From Alphaproteobacteria bacterium (lineage in GTDB: Bacteria > Pseudomonadota > Alphaproteobacteria > Micavibrionales > Micavibrionaceae), in NCBI GenBank assembly GCA_028289285.1, contig JANQRF010000002.1:1054001-1118000 (forward strand): a stretch of DNA of 64,000 bases. Direction: 5' to 3'. This document shows positions 45,818 to 54,675 of this stretch, piece after piece. Position 1 is the stretch's first letter, and the number at the start of each line of letters is the position of its first letter. The translations under genes were made by a program, and so were the position numbers. The notes under the pieces are model-generated. The model was given only the letters and a program-made list of their open reading frames with translations, was not told the DNA's origin and searched no databases.

Positions 45818-47845
45818 TTAATTATGCTTGGACACGATGTACCAGGCCGCTCCGTTAGAAACGACCGTCATCGCGCTATATTGACTGGAGAGCGGCTGGG
45901 CTGCATTATCCGGCCCCGTGCTTCCCTGCACAGTCACCGTCACGGCATTGACCGAGCTATCCGTTTTCTTGATCGTAATTGTCCGGCCGATTGCTTCGGG
46001 CGCATTGGCCGGCGGAAGCTGCGCTGTCACCGCGCCGCCAAAAGATGAAATCAGATAGGTATCGACCGCCATGTCGATATTGTAAGTTCCAGTGCCTTCA
46101 AAAAAGCGTGTATTGCCCGGCGCGCGGTTGGAAGAAATCACATACCATTGCGCTCCGTTTGAAATCATCTGTACAAAATCATTTTCTGCGCCGAGATAAT
46201 AGCTACGCCCATCCGGCCCGTTTCCACCCGTTTCATTTACGGTGATCACATTGCCTGAGTTATCAATTTTTTTGACAACCATCATGCAGCCTTGTGCATC
46301 ACTTGCCGTCGGCAGATTTACAGTCAAGGCTCCACCGAAAGAGGAAATAAGATGCACGGAATGCGATGTATCCAGGTTTAACGTTCCGGATGTATCGTGA
46401 TATTCCGTATCATAACGCTGGAGCGTTGTATTAATATCCGTGACCGTTGTTTTCTGAAAACGGTTTTTATAGGGAAAGCCTGCATTATAGGCTGTATATT
46501 CCCCGCCGGAGAGATCCCAGATCGCAGCCCCGTCAGAAGCAGAGAGCAAATTGTAAATCGCCGTTTCGATTGAGCCCGCTTCCAGCTTAATATTCGGCAC
46601 GCCGTTATTGGATTCCGCATAGGGATTCACAAGCAATGTTTTATTCGATCCGGCACCGAGAATGAAACAGCCCTGCGCCGTCCCTTTCACATTGGCTTCA
46701 CAATCAATGAAAGCGTTATTGAACGATCCGTGCTCGACATAAAAACCTGCGCCTGTAATATCCGCGCCGAGCGAATAGACCCGACAGGCATGGAATTTAT
46801 TGGCATTGGGCGTATCGCCTGCCCCGCTTTTGGTCAGATGAAAGCCGTGCGTCTTTGGCTGCACCACAAGCACGCGGTCAAAATTATTCCAGTAACAGGG
46901 CTTGTTCGTATCCGTATATCCATCCAAAGTTACACCGACATTTGCCTGCCAGATGGTGACATCGGAAACAGATGTCTGGACAACCGGGCGTACTTTCCCG
47001 GCCAGGAGAATACCGCTATTGCCTTGTTCAATCCGGAAATTAAACAGCGCCCCATAATCTGCCGTCACTTCAATTGCGTTAAAACTGTTATCCTGACAGG
47101 AGAGCACGGATGTCTGCCCGGCCCCGAATAACGTCTGGCGTTCCCCAACCGTGATCGTATTTGTAATGAAATAGGTGCCTGGCGGGATATAGACACTATC
47201 ATGCGCGGTTAAAGCCTGCTGAATGGCGATCGTATCATCAGTAAGACCATCGCCTTTCGCGCCAAAATCTTTAACAGATATCGCATCGGAAAATTTATCC
47301 TGCGCGGTGCGCGTCACGGCCCCTGCACCGCCTGCCGTGAAATCCGGCGCAGCCATAGAGCCCTCCAAAGACACGGCAACAGGATCACCATTTCCATCAA
47401 AACCAAGTGCTTTATTTGCGCGCTGTGTCCGGCCCGGCAAAAGCGTTTCGCCTGGCGTTTCATGATCGCCATAGCGCAACATCGGCGATAAATCGCGCTC
47501 CACCTGTTGCAATCCTGCCGTCAGATAATCCAGTTCTGAATTAATAGACGCAGCTGAAAAATCGCCACCCTCTAGAAAATCAGTCAGGCGTTCAAACGGT
47601 AAGCGCCGTTCCAGCGTTATAATAACGCCACTTACAGGCGCCGTATCAAATGTCACGGTTCCGCCGGTCGTTACGCCAACATCAGCGATATCATAGCCGC
47701 TTGTCTGAAGCGCGCCGTCAAAATAGATTTTCAAATCTTCTGAGGCAAAAATCGGAAACGGGTATGTGAAAATAGTTTGCGTGCCATTGGCCACGTACCG
47801 CACCAGCGGATCTACCGCCGGCATTTTAATATGCTCGGTTGTCAT
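45818..47845 (-). CDS. Tailspike with T7-type N-terminal adaptor, pectate-lyase-like beta-helix and two C-terminal repeats
   Basis: 675 residues. The first 130 resemble the virion-binding part of T7-like tail fibres (FTYPFPIFASEDLKIYFDG, then LEGGDFSAASINSELDYL). Residues about 190-470 carry VKDFGAKGDGLTDDTIAIQQAL, the opening motif of the Pectate_lyase_3 beta-helix family, common in polysaccharide-cutting spikes. Residues about 494-585 and 586-675 are two homologous 90-residue modules, each with LISSFGGA and a final QWYVIS/AWYIVS end. It probably binds or degrades a surface glycan of the host. The tail modules may set receptor choice. Confidence 0.88.
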   Translation of the reverse strand: MTTEHIKMPAVDPLVRYVANGTQTIFTYPFPIFASEDLKIYFDGALQTSGYDIADVGVTTGGTVTFDTAPVSGVIITLERRLPFERLTDFLEGGDFSAASINSELDYLTAGLQQVERDLSPMLRYGDHETPGETLLPGRTQRANKALGFDGNGDPVAVSLEGSMAAPDFTAGGAGAVTRTAQDKFSDAISVKDFGAKGDGLTDDTIAIQQALTAHDSVYIPPGTYFITNTITVGERQTLFGAGQTSVLSCQDNSFNAIEVTADYGALFNFRIEQGNSGILLAGKVRPVVQTSVSDVTIWQANVGVTLDGYTDTNKPCYWNNFDRVLVVQPKTHGFHLTKSGAGDTPNANKFHACRVYSLGADITGAGFYVEHGSFNNAFIDCEANVKGTAQGCFILGAGSNKTLLVNPYAESNNGVPNIKLEAGSIETAIYNLLSASDGAAIWDLSGGEYTAYNAGFPYKNRFQKTTVTDINTTLQRYDTEYHDTSGTLNLDTSHSVHLISSFGGALTVNLPTASDAQGCMMVVKKIDNSGNVITVNETGGNGPDGRSYYLGAENDFVQMISNGAQWYVISSNRAPGNTRFFEGTGTYNIDMAVDTYLISSFGGAVTAQLPPANAPEAIGRTITIKKTDSSVNAVTVTVQGSTGPDNAAQPLSSQYSAMTVVSNGAAWYIVSKHN

Positions 47846-47868
47846 AAGAAGTATCCTTTTTATTTGAA

Positions 47869-48423
47869 TTAGCCGAAAAGATTAAAGGCTGAACTGGCGC
47901 CACTAATGAGACCGCGCGTGAGAGAATTCGCAGAAGACACATTATTCAGCTTATTGCGTTCTTTGAGCTGCGTTTGCTGTAAGACATTTAATCGAGAACG
48001 TTGCGCAAGATCACTGTCCAGCGCGCGATTTCGCAAATCATCTAAAGCCTCGCGCTCCTGTCGCTCTTCTTCGGATTCATCAAACAGGCCAAGCAGAACT
48101 GCCTGCGCAGAACTGCTGGTATTTGTATCAATGCCACTGGAACCAAACCGGGCTCGCTGACGGGCTGTTGCCCGTTTAAGCGCATCTCGGCGTTCCCGTT
48201 CTGCCGCTTCAGATTCAAGAGCTATTTTCTCACGTTCAAGCGCCGCATCTTCCTGCGCAGCGCGCATATCTTCTTGTTGCCGTTGCTGCAATTCTTTAAG
48301 AGATTGCTCTTCCGCACGTCTTTGAGATGAAAAATCATCTCCTGTTTGAACGATGCTAGAAAGAACGTTCAAGCCCTGTAAAGCCGGGCCAATAACACCG
48401 GCTGCGCTGGATAAACCTGCCAT
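47869..48423 (-). CDS. Coiled-coil phage structural protein (possible internal virion protein)
   Basis: 184 residues. Gly/Ala-rich N-terminus (MAGLSSAAGVIGPALQGL), a long charged coiled coil from about 35 to 160, and a Gly/Ser-rich C-terminus. Its place between tail tubular B and the tailspike matches where T7-like phages place internal virion proteins such as gp14. No large gp15/gp16-type proteins were found. Confidence 0.6.
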   Translation of the reverse strand: MAGLSSAAGVIGPALQGLNVLSSIVQTGDDFSSQRRAEEQSLKELQQRQQEDMRAAQEDAALEREKIALESEAAERERRDALKRATARQRARFGSSGIDTNTSSSAQAVLLGLFDESEEERQEREALDDLRNRALDSDLAQRSRLNVLQQTQLKERNKLNNVSSANSLTRGLISGASSAFNLFG

Positions 48424-48450
48424 GTTTTACTCCTTACAATATTAGATTTT

Positions 48451-50349
48451 TTAATCGTTAAATTTGATTTCTGCCGTGACCGATAAAAGTGTAAACGGAT
48501 AGGGAATATTTTGTTCAATCTGCCACAGCGCATTGGATCCGTTTTGCTGCCAGCCCAGTGAACGCACGGAAATATCTCCACTGACGATCGGCGGCGGCGC
48601 ATCAAGGATGATATCCTCGCCAAAATCTTTTAGCGTGATATCCTGTAATCCGCGTCCCGTATCAAGGCGCAGCGCCTGCGTTTCCTTAAGCCGGAAGACG
48701 GCTTCAATCAGGCGAAGCTTGACCCCGAACCCGCCCTCCCCTGCAGAGGTCGGTGGAAGCGGTTTAATCTTGTGGGTGTAAGGCAAGCCGATTTCAACTT
48801 TTAGCGCCGGCTCACTCAGCGTAATAGCGCCGGACGTCACGACAGCATCATCCTGTACAATGCCATCCGCAATGATAGAAACTGTTTTGCCTTCTAGGTG
48901 ACTCAGGCCGGACCAGTTTGCCGTTGCCGTTCCGACTTCTCCTGTGAGCGCAGAGTCAAGGGTCAGCGCATCATCGAACTGCTCGATCATATAGGTGCCA
49001 TCCCGCTCGATGAGCAAATAGACATCATCGCCAACAACGGAAACAGATTTCACATTGCCGAGCGTATCATGCAGAGTCCAGGCAGCCACCTGCTCCGCAC
49101 GATAAACGGTTAGTGTTGCAAATTTCCCATCCGCGCGGACAATGAATAAAAGCCTGCGCGTGGCATCAAAATCCTGATCTACCGGATCGACAATAATGTG
49201 CCGGGAAAGCAGCGCTAAATCTGTTGCCTGATAGGCTTGCTCAATATCCGTATAGAGAAATTCCCGGATTTCGTTTTTATTCCGTGCAACAAATAAGGTC
49301 GCACCATCGACAGTGACAGGCGGGATATAGCGGTCAATGACAGACCCCACACGTGTCTGGCGATTAAGCTGTACCGTTTCAGGTGTGAGAGGGTCTCCTG
49401 TGACCATCCATTCTGCGCCGGAGGTAAAAACCTGCAAGTGACGGCCTGAGAAAATACCGCGGATTGCATTTACCTGATCGGAGAGAATGGCAAATTCAAT
49501 AGCTTCATCATCCAGACCTTCGCCGATATCAAAGTTGAACAAATCACCTGATTTTGAAAACCAAAGACGGTTCGGCAGATCACGCGATCCGCCAATCACC
49601 AGCCTGTCCTGGTGGAACGCCACGGACACGGGGTAACCACGCACCGGGCTAAAAGCCTGTTCCTGCCAGTCAATCGTTGCATCTGTAGACAGTAAATCTT
49701 CAATCGTTGTGACCGTGACAACTGTCGGCGAGTCATAGCTTGTGATATCGACTTCCTTGCCACCAACCCGCAAACGTGTGCCTGCATGCAGCGGATCAAA
49801 CACATCGGCAGAGGCCGTTAACGTAATAGACCCTGTTGTACCGCTTGGCGTCAGCGTCACGGCGCTATCTGCAAATTTATAATAAGGCTGGTAGAGAATG
49901 TTGTTATCCGTAAAGAAATCCCAATCTAAAAGGGAGAAAATACCACCACTATCGCGCACAAGCCGTTTCGGCGGATAATCCGGATGCACCATCAAAAGCG
50001 TATCCGCACTTTGGGTCCAGGCCACTTGTGTAATGGCACTCGCCGGCCACGGACTTGAAAGCGTTGCTACTTTGCTACCGCTTACATAGACATCAATCTG
50101 GTTTGCCGTCAGCACAAGCAAATAGGTTTGTTGCGTATTAAATTCAAACGCAATCAGACGCCCGTCACCGGCCGCCGTATCAATATAAGCAAGCCCGGCC
50201 CGGCGGGTGACCCCACCTGTCGGAAAGATAAATAAATTGCGCAATTCCTGCGCGCCGTTTTCATAGGCGCGCAAATCCCCGCGCCCGAGAAGCTCAGACG
50301 AGACCTCCCCGGCTGTAAAATTGGTTTTAACTTGGCGTATGCGGGTCAT
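48451..50349 (-). CDS. Tail tubular protein B (T7 gp12-like, tail nozzle)
   Basis: 632 residues. N-terminus VKTNFTAGEVSSELLGRGDLRAYENGAQELRN and FPTGGVTRRAGLAYI, beta-rich throughout, with TLLMVHPDYPPKRL and VAFHQDRLVIGGS: the characteristic profile of T7 gp12-type nozzle proteins. It seals the short tail. It starts 3 bp downstream of the gp11-like gene. Confidence 0.88.
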   Translation of the reverse strand: MTRIRQVKTNFTAGEVSSELLGRGDLRAYENGAQELRNLFIFPTGGVTRRAGLAYIDTAAGDGRLIAFEFNTQQTYLLVLTANQIDVYVSGSKVATLSSPWPASAITQVAWTQSADTLLMVHPDYPPKRLVRDSGGIFSLLDWDFFTDNNILYQPYYKFADSAVTLTPSGTTGSITLTASADVFDPLHAGTRLRVGGKEVDITSYDSPTVVTVTTIEDLLSTDATIDWQEQAFSPVRGYPVSVAFHQDRLVIGGSRDLPNRLWFSKSGDLFNFDIGEGLDDEAIEFAILSDQVNAIRGIFSGRHLQVFTSGAEWMVTGDPLTPETVQLNRQTRVGSVIDRYIPPVTVDGATLFVARNKNEIREFLYTDIEQAYQATDLALLSRHIIVDPVDQDFDATRRLLFIVRADGKFATLTVYRAEQVAAWTLHDTLGNVKSVSVVGDDVYLLIERDGTYMIEQFDDALTLDSALTGEVGTATANWSGLSHLEGKTVSIIADGIVQDDAVVTSGAITLSEPALKVEIGLPYTHKIKPLPPTSAGEGGFGVKLRLIEAVFRLKETQALRLDTGRGLQDITLKDFGEDIILDAPPPIVSGDISVRSLGWQQNGSNALWQIEQNIPYPFTLLSVTAEIKFND

Positions 50350-50352
50350 ATT

Positions 50353-50928
50353 CTATCCCCTCACATCAATGAGTGTGAAATTCTCCAGGCGGTTCGGACT
50401 GTCCTGCTGCGCATCGATCTGGCGGGCGGTCGCAAATTCGCGTTCGGCCAGTTTCATCATGGTTTCTGCGCGTGATGTGCTTTCCGTCACCGGGATACAA
50501 AATTCAGCCGCAAGCCGTGCGATCAAGGCCGTATCAAAGAATGGCGGAAATTCTTCTTCTGCCGGACGGAAAATATAAGTCAGGATGACTTCATCTGCAT
50601 TACTATGCAAAGCACCTCGAAATATCCTGTAATTCAGGCCACGTCCCTTACCGCTATTACCCGCAGAAATGGCCCGCAAATAATCCGTTGGAAGCTGGAA
50701 GGCGTTTTGGTAATCGGCTGATGGTGCGCTTGTCAATTTATTGAGCGCTACCTGCCCGGTTGCAAATGTCCAGGGATAGGCAGATAAAAGCGCGTCACGC
50801 GCAGGCGCATACAAAATCGAGGCAATTTCCGATTCAGCCGTGCCGTCATCAAAAGAAGTAATCGGGGCCGCGCCAAGCCGCACAAGCGCACGGCTGCAAA
50901 GCCCAACATCGTTGAGGGACATAAGCAT
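50353..50928 (-). CDS. Tail tubular protein A (T7 gp11-like, gatekeeper)
   Basis: 191 residues. The ALVRLGAAPITSFDDGTAESEIASILYAPARDALLSAYPW segment is diagnostic of the phage tail tubular A family, followed by LTYIFRPAEEEFPPFFDTALIARLAAEF. It forms the ring between portal and nozzle. Preceded by a terminator after an unrelated small gene, so its own promoter must lie in the 30-80 bp before it. Confidence 0.88.
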   Translation of the reverse strand: MLMSLNDVGLCSRALVRLGAAPITSFDDGTAESEIASILYAPARDALLSAYPWTFATGQVALNKLTSAPSADYQNAFQLPTDYLRAISAGNSGKGRGLNYRIFRGALHSNADEVILTYIFRPAEEEFPPFFDTALIARLAAEFCIPVTESTSRAETMMKLAEREFATARQIDAQQDSPNRLENFTLIDVRG

Positions 50929-50954
50929 TCTCCTGTTATTAAAAAAAGTGAAAA

Positions 50955-50978
50955 TAAAAAAACGGCCCGTAAAGGCCG
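50955..50978 (-). terminator. Terminator after the 157-residue gene (minus strand)
   Basis: Stem CGGCC/GGCCG (50963-50967, 50974-50978) with a six-base loop and a run of seven T on the minus strand. Confidence 0.85.
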
Positions 50979-51008
50979 CTGAACATAAATTATTCCGTTT
51001 TTAAAAAA

Positions 51009-51482
51009 TTATGCTGCTAAAGCCATTTCAGGCGCTGGATTATAATTATCTGCGCGCGGCATATCTATTGATGCATAACCAAATGCCATGCGAACACCGG
51101 GCACATTTAATGTAACCGGCGCATTTACCGAAACACGATAGAAATCTCTCATCATATAATCCGGTACTTTAACAGGCTCCCTGGATATAGGATTTAATAT
51201 TCTATCAATTTCAAAAGCTTTATTAATATGAGTATAAACAGCCCAGCCTTTTTCATGAGCACGCACAGCAACATCATCAAAGATAGTTGCTATCTCAATA
51301 TCCATGTCCACAACCTGACCGGTTTCAGAATCTGACAATCCTGCAAACAGGGCTGGATTATGTGCACCGTCTTTGGAAATAAAATAAACTTGTTGGTCCT
51401 CAGTCGCAGACATGAGAAATTCCACACCCTTACTTATATTGTTATTAAGTTTGTTTTTAAGCAGATCCTTATATAAAGGCAA
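51009..51482 (-). CDS. Unknown 157-residue gene bracketed by terminators
   Basis: No family recognised. Soluble, rich in Ala/Asp/Val, ending PEMALAA. More AT-rich than the phage genes around it. It is bounded by a terminator on each side, so it is an independent unit inside the virion operon, the typical arrangement of a 'moron' gene. Confidence 0.6.
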   Translation of the reverse strand: MPLYKDLLKNKLNNNISKGVEFLMSATEDQQVYFISKDGAHNPALFAGLSDSETGQVVDMDIEIATIFDDVAVRAHEKGWAVYTHINKAFEIDRILNPISREPVKVPDYMMRDFYRVSVNAPVTLNVPGVRMAFGYASIDMPRADNYNPAPEMALAA

Positions 51483-51510
51483 ATTAATCCTATATCTTAT
51501 TGAAATATAT

Positions 51511-51549
51511 AAAAAATCCTGCCTCAGCCCAGTGAAGGGCCAAGGCAGG
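51511..51549 (-). terminator. Terminator after the capsid operon
   Basis: Stem CCTGCCTCAGCCC (51518-51530) with GGGCCAAGGCAGG (51537-51549), a 6-base loop and two internal mismatches. Six T follow on the minus strand and a T run also follows on the plus strand, so it may work both ways. Confidence 0.88.
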
Positions 51550-51693
51550 TTTCTTTTTGTCTTTACAGATAGATTGTCATAAACGCGCCCAAAGGTCGTC
51601 TTTTGCGCGCACCGGGGAAGGATATAAAAACTTGCGCGCCAAAAAGCACCCGCACATCCGACGATTATCTATAAGGAAAGCGCTTAAACGTAT

Positions 51694-51936
51694 TTACGCA
51701 TAAACGGCAATCGTCACGGCGCCGCTCGTGATATCTGTGACAATATAAAATTTTGTCACAGGGCTAACACCATCCGTATCGACATTGGCGATAATGAGGT
51801 CGTTGACATTCATCATATCGGCCGCATTATCGAAGTAATTCGCTGTTGTCACAGCATCATCTTCTGTCGTGTAATGCCACAGCGTAAAATTGTTCGCATA
51901 AGCCAGAACACTCAGATCAGAAAGTTTTAAAGCCAT
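51694..51936 (-). CDS. Small head-associated phage protein
   Basis: 80 residues, beta-rich (FTLWHYTTEDDAVTTANYFDNAADMMNVNDLIIANV). Directly downstream of the capsid gene, 27 bp away, where decoration or cement proteins often lie. The family was not recognised with certainty. Confidence 0.6.
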   Translation of the reverse strand: MALKLSDLSVLAYANNFTLWHYTTEDDAVTTANYFDNAADMMNVNDLIIANVDTDGVSPVTKFYIVTDITSGAVTIAVYA

Positions 51937-51963
51937 TTCTTATCTCCTTATTTAGCTGTGAAA

Positions 51964-52797
51964 TTAAACAGGTGTCTCATCGCAATCGATGGTCACAATG
52001 CCGCTATCATCAACAAGACTTGCGCCCTGGCTCATCATGTTATTGACGAAATGCGCTGCGCGGTCACCGTGCCAGGTCACATCCGTTTGAACATCAGAAC
52101 CTGACGCATGGCCAATGGCCGTTTTGTGATAATAGAAACAAGAGCGCACACCCCCTGCATCCACCGGAAGTCCGGAATGCGGGATCCAGATCGTGCCAAG
52201 CCACATTTTGGCTTGCGTGATGCTGGTGTAAGGCAGGTTTGTGTTGCCGATATAATCAGCATTTACAAACTCCTCGATCATCAAAAGATCGCTCCACTGC
52301 TTCCAGCCGACAACCGCGAAACGCTGACCATCATCAGGCACATCCGTGTCACCGAAAATTTCAAAGGCTTCGAGAACCTTATCTTTGGTCAGGCCGGTAT
52401 TGGCCGCAGCAATAGTGTTGGTGGACGCAGAAACAAGCGCATCAATGATAAGCTCATCGGTTTTACGGCCAAGCGCATGCGCACCCGCAGAAGCTATCAC
52501 CTGACGCTCATCATGATTGATTTTCAATTCATCCAGCTTATCCACCCAGTCACCGGCATAAAAATCCTGGAGCACACATTCAATGCTTGAATGCGCAAGA
52601 TTCATTACCGGCACCATGCCGTGGGTTGATTTTGTAGATGCTGTGCCCTTGCCGACTTTCTGGAAGGTTGTTGAAGCTCCTTTTACGTTACCGACCGTGC
52701 GGACCGTATTGCGTAACTTGGAACCTTGACGTTGATAGGCTTCATGCACTTCGCGTTCGAACTGCCTGACAAAAGCCTGATCGATCGTTACAGACAT
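51964..52797 (-). CDS. Major capsid protein
   Basis: 277 residues. Matches the pattern of short podovirus capsids: helical N-terminus FVRQFEREVHEAYQRQGSKL, central DWVDKLDELKINHDERQVIASAGAHALGRKTDELIIDAL (linking helices), then a strand-rich part with a cysteine-bearing loop. Copies form the head shell, with the 211-residue scaffold. The scaffold gene is displaced 4 kb upstream by the cargo island. An AAAGGAAAAG ribosome site precedes it. Confidence 0.85.
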   Translation of the reverse strand: MSVTIDQAFVRQFEREVHEAYQRQGSKLRNTVRTVGNVKGASTTFQKVGKGTASTKSTHGMVPVMNLAHSSIECVLQDFYAGDWVDKLDELKINHDERQVIASAGAHALGRKTDELIIDALVSASTNTIAAANTGLTKDKVLEAFEIFGDTDVPDDGQRFAVVGWKQWSDLLMIEEFVNADYIGNTNLPYTSITQAKMWLGTIWIPHSGLPVDAGGVRSCFYYHKTAIGHASGSDVQTDVTWHGDRAAHFVNNMMSQGASLVDDSGIVTIDCDETPV

Positions 52798-53098
52798 CGT
52801 CTTTTCCTTTCGTTTGAGTTGAGTAAAAAATCTCAGCCCGTCATGAGACAGGTTAGGCCTGCTTGAAGGCCGCCAAATTCATGTCAAAGAGCTGTTTTTC
52901 TACACACAGGCGCATATGAAACGCGTTTTCTGATCAGCAGAGAATTTGAGAAAAACCGCTGCGAAGAAGGGTAAAAGACGCAGTTGTGGTGTTGATAAAT
53001 ACCAATATATGAATAAATTCCTATTTAGTCAAGAATTAAATTGCTTTTTTTGACAAAAAAGAGTATCTATAGACATAATATAAAGAGGTGAGAGAAAC
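52798..53098. other. Intergenic region between capsid and PilZ gene
   Basis: 301 bp, AT-rich, no gene seen. The left part should hold the leader of the capsid gene; the right part holds the consensus promoter of the PilZ gene (listed separately). Confidence 0.5.
53050..53092 (+). promoter_or_regulatory. Near-consensus sigma-70 promoter and ribosome site of the PilZ gene
   Basis: TTGACA at 53050-53055, an 18-bp spacer, CATAAT at 53074-53079, and GAGGTGAG at 53085-53092, 7 bp before the ATG. An unusually good promoter, suggesting steady expression independent of the phage operon. Confidence 0.75.
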
Positions 53099-53485
53099 AT
53101 GTTTATATCCTTAATCCGCGCGGTTAAAGGCCGCAGCTATGAAGACCAGTCTAAAAATCGCCGGATCGCACCGCGCCGAAGCGTTGATCAATGTGTCGGC
53201 ATGATCGGTGGACAGGCTTTACCTGTCGAGAACTGGAGTGATACCGGCGTTTTGTTTACAGGCAATGACAAACTTGTCTCTCTTGGTGAAACAAAATCAT
53301 TCGATCTGAAATTTAAAGTGGCAGACCGGATTATCACCGTTTCTCACCGCGGTAAAGTTGCCCGTAAAGCTAAAGGAAAATTCGCCGTTCAGTTCGAACC
53401 AATCACCCGCGAGATTCAAAATAAATTCCAGCAAGTCGTTGATGATTTTGTCACCCAGGAATTTGCCGACTCACAGATGGCTTAG
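53099..53485 (+). CDS. PilZ-domain (c-di-GMP binding) protein
   Basis: 128 residues. The c-di-GMP motif RxxxR is in RRIAPRRS (21-28), and the second, N/DxSxxG, is N45-W-S-D-T-G50. A C-terminal strand, KGKFAVQFEP, completes the small barrel. Single-domain PilZ proteins act as c-di-GMP-responsive adaptors. It points against the virion genes and has its own strong promoter, so it is cargo or a host gene, not a virion gene. Confidence 0.82.
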   Translation: MFISLIRAVKGRSYEDQSKNRRIAPRRSVDQCVGMIGGQALPVENWSDTGVLFTGNDKLVSLGETKSFDLKFKVADRIITVSHRGKVARKAKGKFAVQFEPITREIQNKFQQVVDDFVTQEFADSQMA

Positions 53486-53490
53486 ACAGC

Positions 53491-53560
53491 TATTTTCATC
53501 CGCTTGATGCGTTGAAGATCGGTTTTTCCGGCTTGTTTCTGTAGGGAGATCAATTTAATA
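53491..53560 (-). repeat. Decayed third joint repeat
   Basis: On the minus strand the sequence reads like a degenerate, frameshifted copy of the PVFDATGRMIR joint (EKPIFNAS, then a one-base shift, then RMK), in the same position relative to the secreted-protein gene as the intact joint at 54667. Identity is moderate; this is an inference. Confidence 0.4.
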
Positions 53561-53565
53561 TCTTC
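53531..53565 (+). repeat. Upstream direct repeat, copy 1
   Basis: A 35-bp stretch ending GATCAATTTAATATCTTC, 31 of 35 identical to 54708-54742. It lies the same distance before the two paralogous secreted-protein genes, so it is a shared promoter/leader. Confidence 0.85.
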
Positions 53566-53570
53566 TTGTT

Positions 53571-54022
53571 ATGAATATTCTGTTTTGTCTATTAATCACT
53601 TTTTCTTTTTTTTCTCTGTTCCTGCGAAAGCTGATGATAAAAAAGCACGGCAGGCCATCAATGCTTGCTGGGCGATCTCTAAGGAAGATCGCGCCAGCGT
53701 GAATACTAATAGACAGAGGGCCGGAATTTTAGACAGCGCTCTTTGTATGGAAGAGCATATAATTAAACTCTCAGAAAAATATCTCTTTCCTAAGTCCCCT
53801 GATTTGGTGACAGAAACAAAAAATAATTTAAAAGAAATTCGTTCAGGCTACGGTCGGTTATACTGGAATTTTTATAATGCTCATGATGAATGCAATATGC
53901 CAACAGGATGCGGAACTGCGTTCCATTCAGCCCATAATTCTGCTTATGCCAAGCTTTTAGAACAGATCATCCTGGATATATACAAGCAAATAGAAAAATA
54001 TAAGTTAAGTCATAAAAATTAA
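53571..54022 (+). CDS. Secreted cysteine-containing protein, frameshifted at a T8 run (cassette partner 1)
   Basis: The natural start is ATG 53571, giving the signal peptide MNILFCLLITFSFF, but a run of eight T (about 53606-53613) throws the frame off; one extra T would yield FFSVPAKADDKK and a 150-residue protein. Otherwise the frame can only start at TTG 53585. The mature protein has four cysteines spaced like those of the paralog at 54749 (C near 27, C near 54, then two near 109 and 114). It is convergent with the GH108 gene (4-bp overlap of stops). The role may be immunity against that muramidase, by position only. The fold hint, cysteine-paired and LprI-like, is weak. Confidence 0.65.
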
Positions 54023-54675
54023 TCCCTCAAATCTTTGACCCTACTTTCCCAGCCATTTTTATTGTCTGGATAATTACCAAGGCTCCTAAGATAGTCTATT
54101 CTCTTATCAGAAAAACGTTTGTTTACTTCTTTGATTTTTCTAGAATCGACAGCTTTTTCTAATGCTTTGCGTGTTTGCGTCCCTAAAATTCCATCATATT
54201 CCTTTTTACCGTTTACATCTTCTTTCAAATCTGTACCAATCGTTTCATCGATAGACTGTTGAAGCCATTTTCCTACAGTTGTATCTTTTGTCATTACTCC
54301 AGCATCAAAAACGTGCTCAACAAGCTTTGAGTTTGTTTTATCTTCACCCGCAATGTCATAAAGTTTATCTATCTGCAGCCTGTCAAAAAACTCTTCTTTA
54401 AAAATTTTATCAATTTGCTTATCCGTTAAACCTGTAGATTTTTTAGGCAATCCCAATTCTGGACTTCGAGCATTCAAGTCGTCTAAAAATTTCTGGGATA
54501 TTCCTTTATTTGTTAAGCCTCCCGGATCAGCCGCCTCAGATCGATCGGCAATACCCCCTTCCCTAGGTTTTAAATTTTCTCTAAACCTCTCAAAAACATC
54601 ATCTCTATCGACTTTATCTTGCTCAGGTTTTTGCTCTGGCAATGGCGGTGATGTTGATTCTTCATCCCTAATCAT
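54019..54675 (-). CDS. GH108 muramidase with C-terminal peptidoglycan-binding domain, headless (cassette toxin 2)
   Basis: 218 residues. The GH108 motif is visible: catalytic E39 in KPREGGIADRSEAADPGGLTNKGIS (split between E-G-G and D-P-G-G-x-T-N-x-G), then LDLAGE-type DKLYDIAGEDKTN and FDAGV. The C-terminal PG_binding_3-like part is DGILGTQTRKALEKA...GWESRVKDL. It cleaves peptidoglycan. The ATG is the M of the joint sequence PVFDATGRMIR; upstream the frame is open (PYENKQEEPVFDATGR) with no start codon, so it looks like a toxin module cut from a larger protein. No signal peptide. Confidence 0.78.
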   Translation of the reverse strand: MIRDEESTSPPLPEQKPEQDKVDRDDVFERFRENLKPREGGIADRSEAADPGGLTNKGISQKFLDDLNARSPELGLPKKSTGLTDKQIDKIFKEEFFDRLQIDKLYDIAGEDKTNSKLVEHVFDAGVMTKDTTVGKWLQQSIDETIGTDLKEDVNGKKEYDGILGTQTRKALEKAVDSRKIKEVNKRFSDKRIDYLRSLGNYPDNKNGWESRVKDLRD

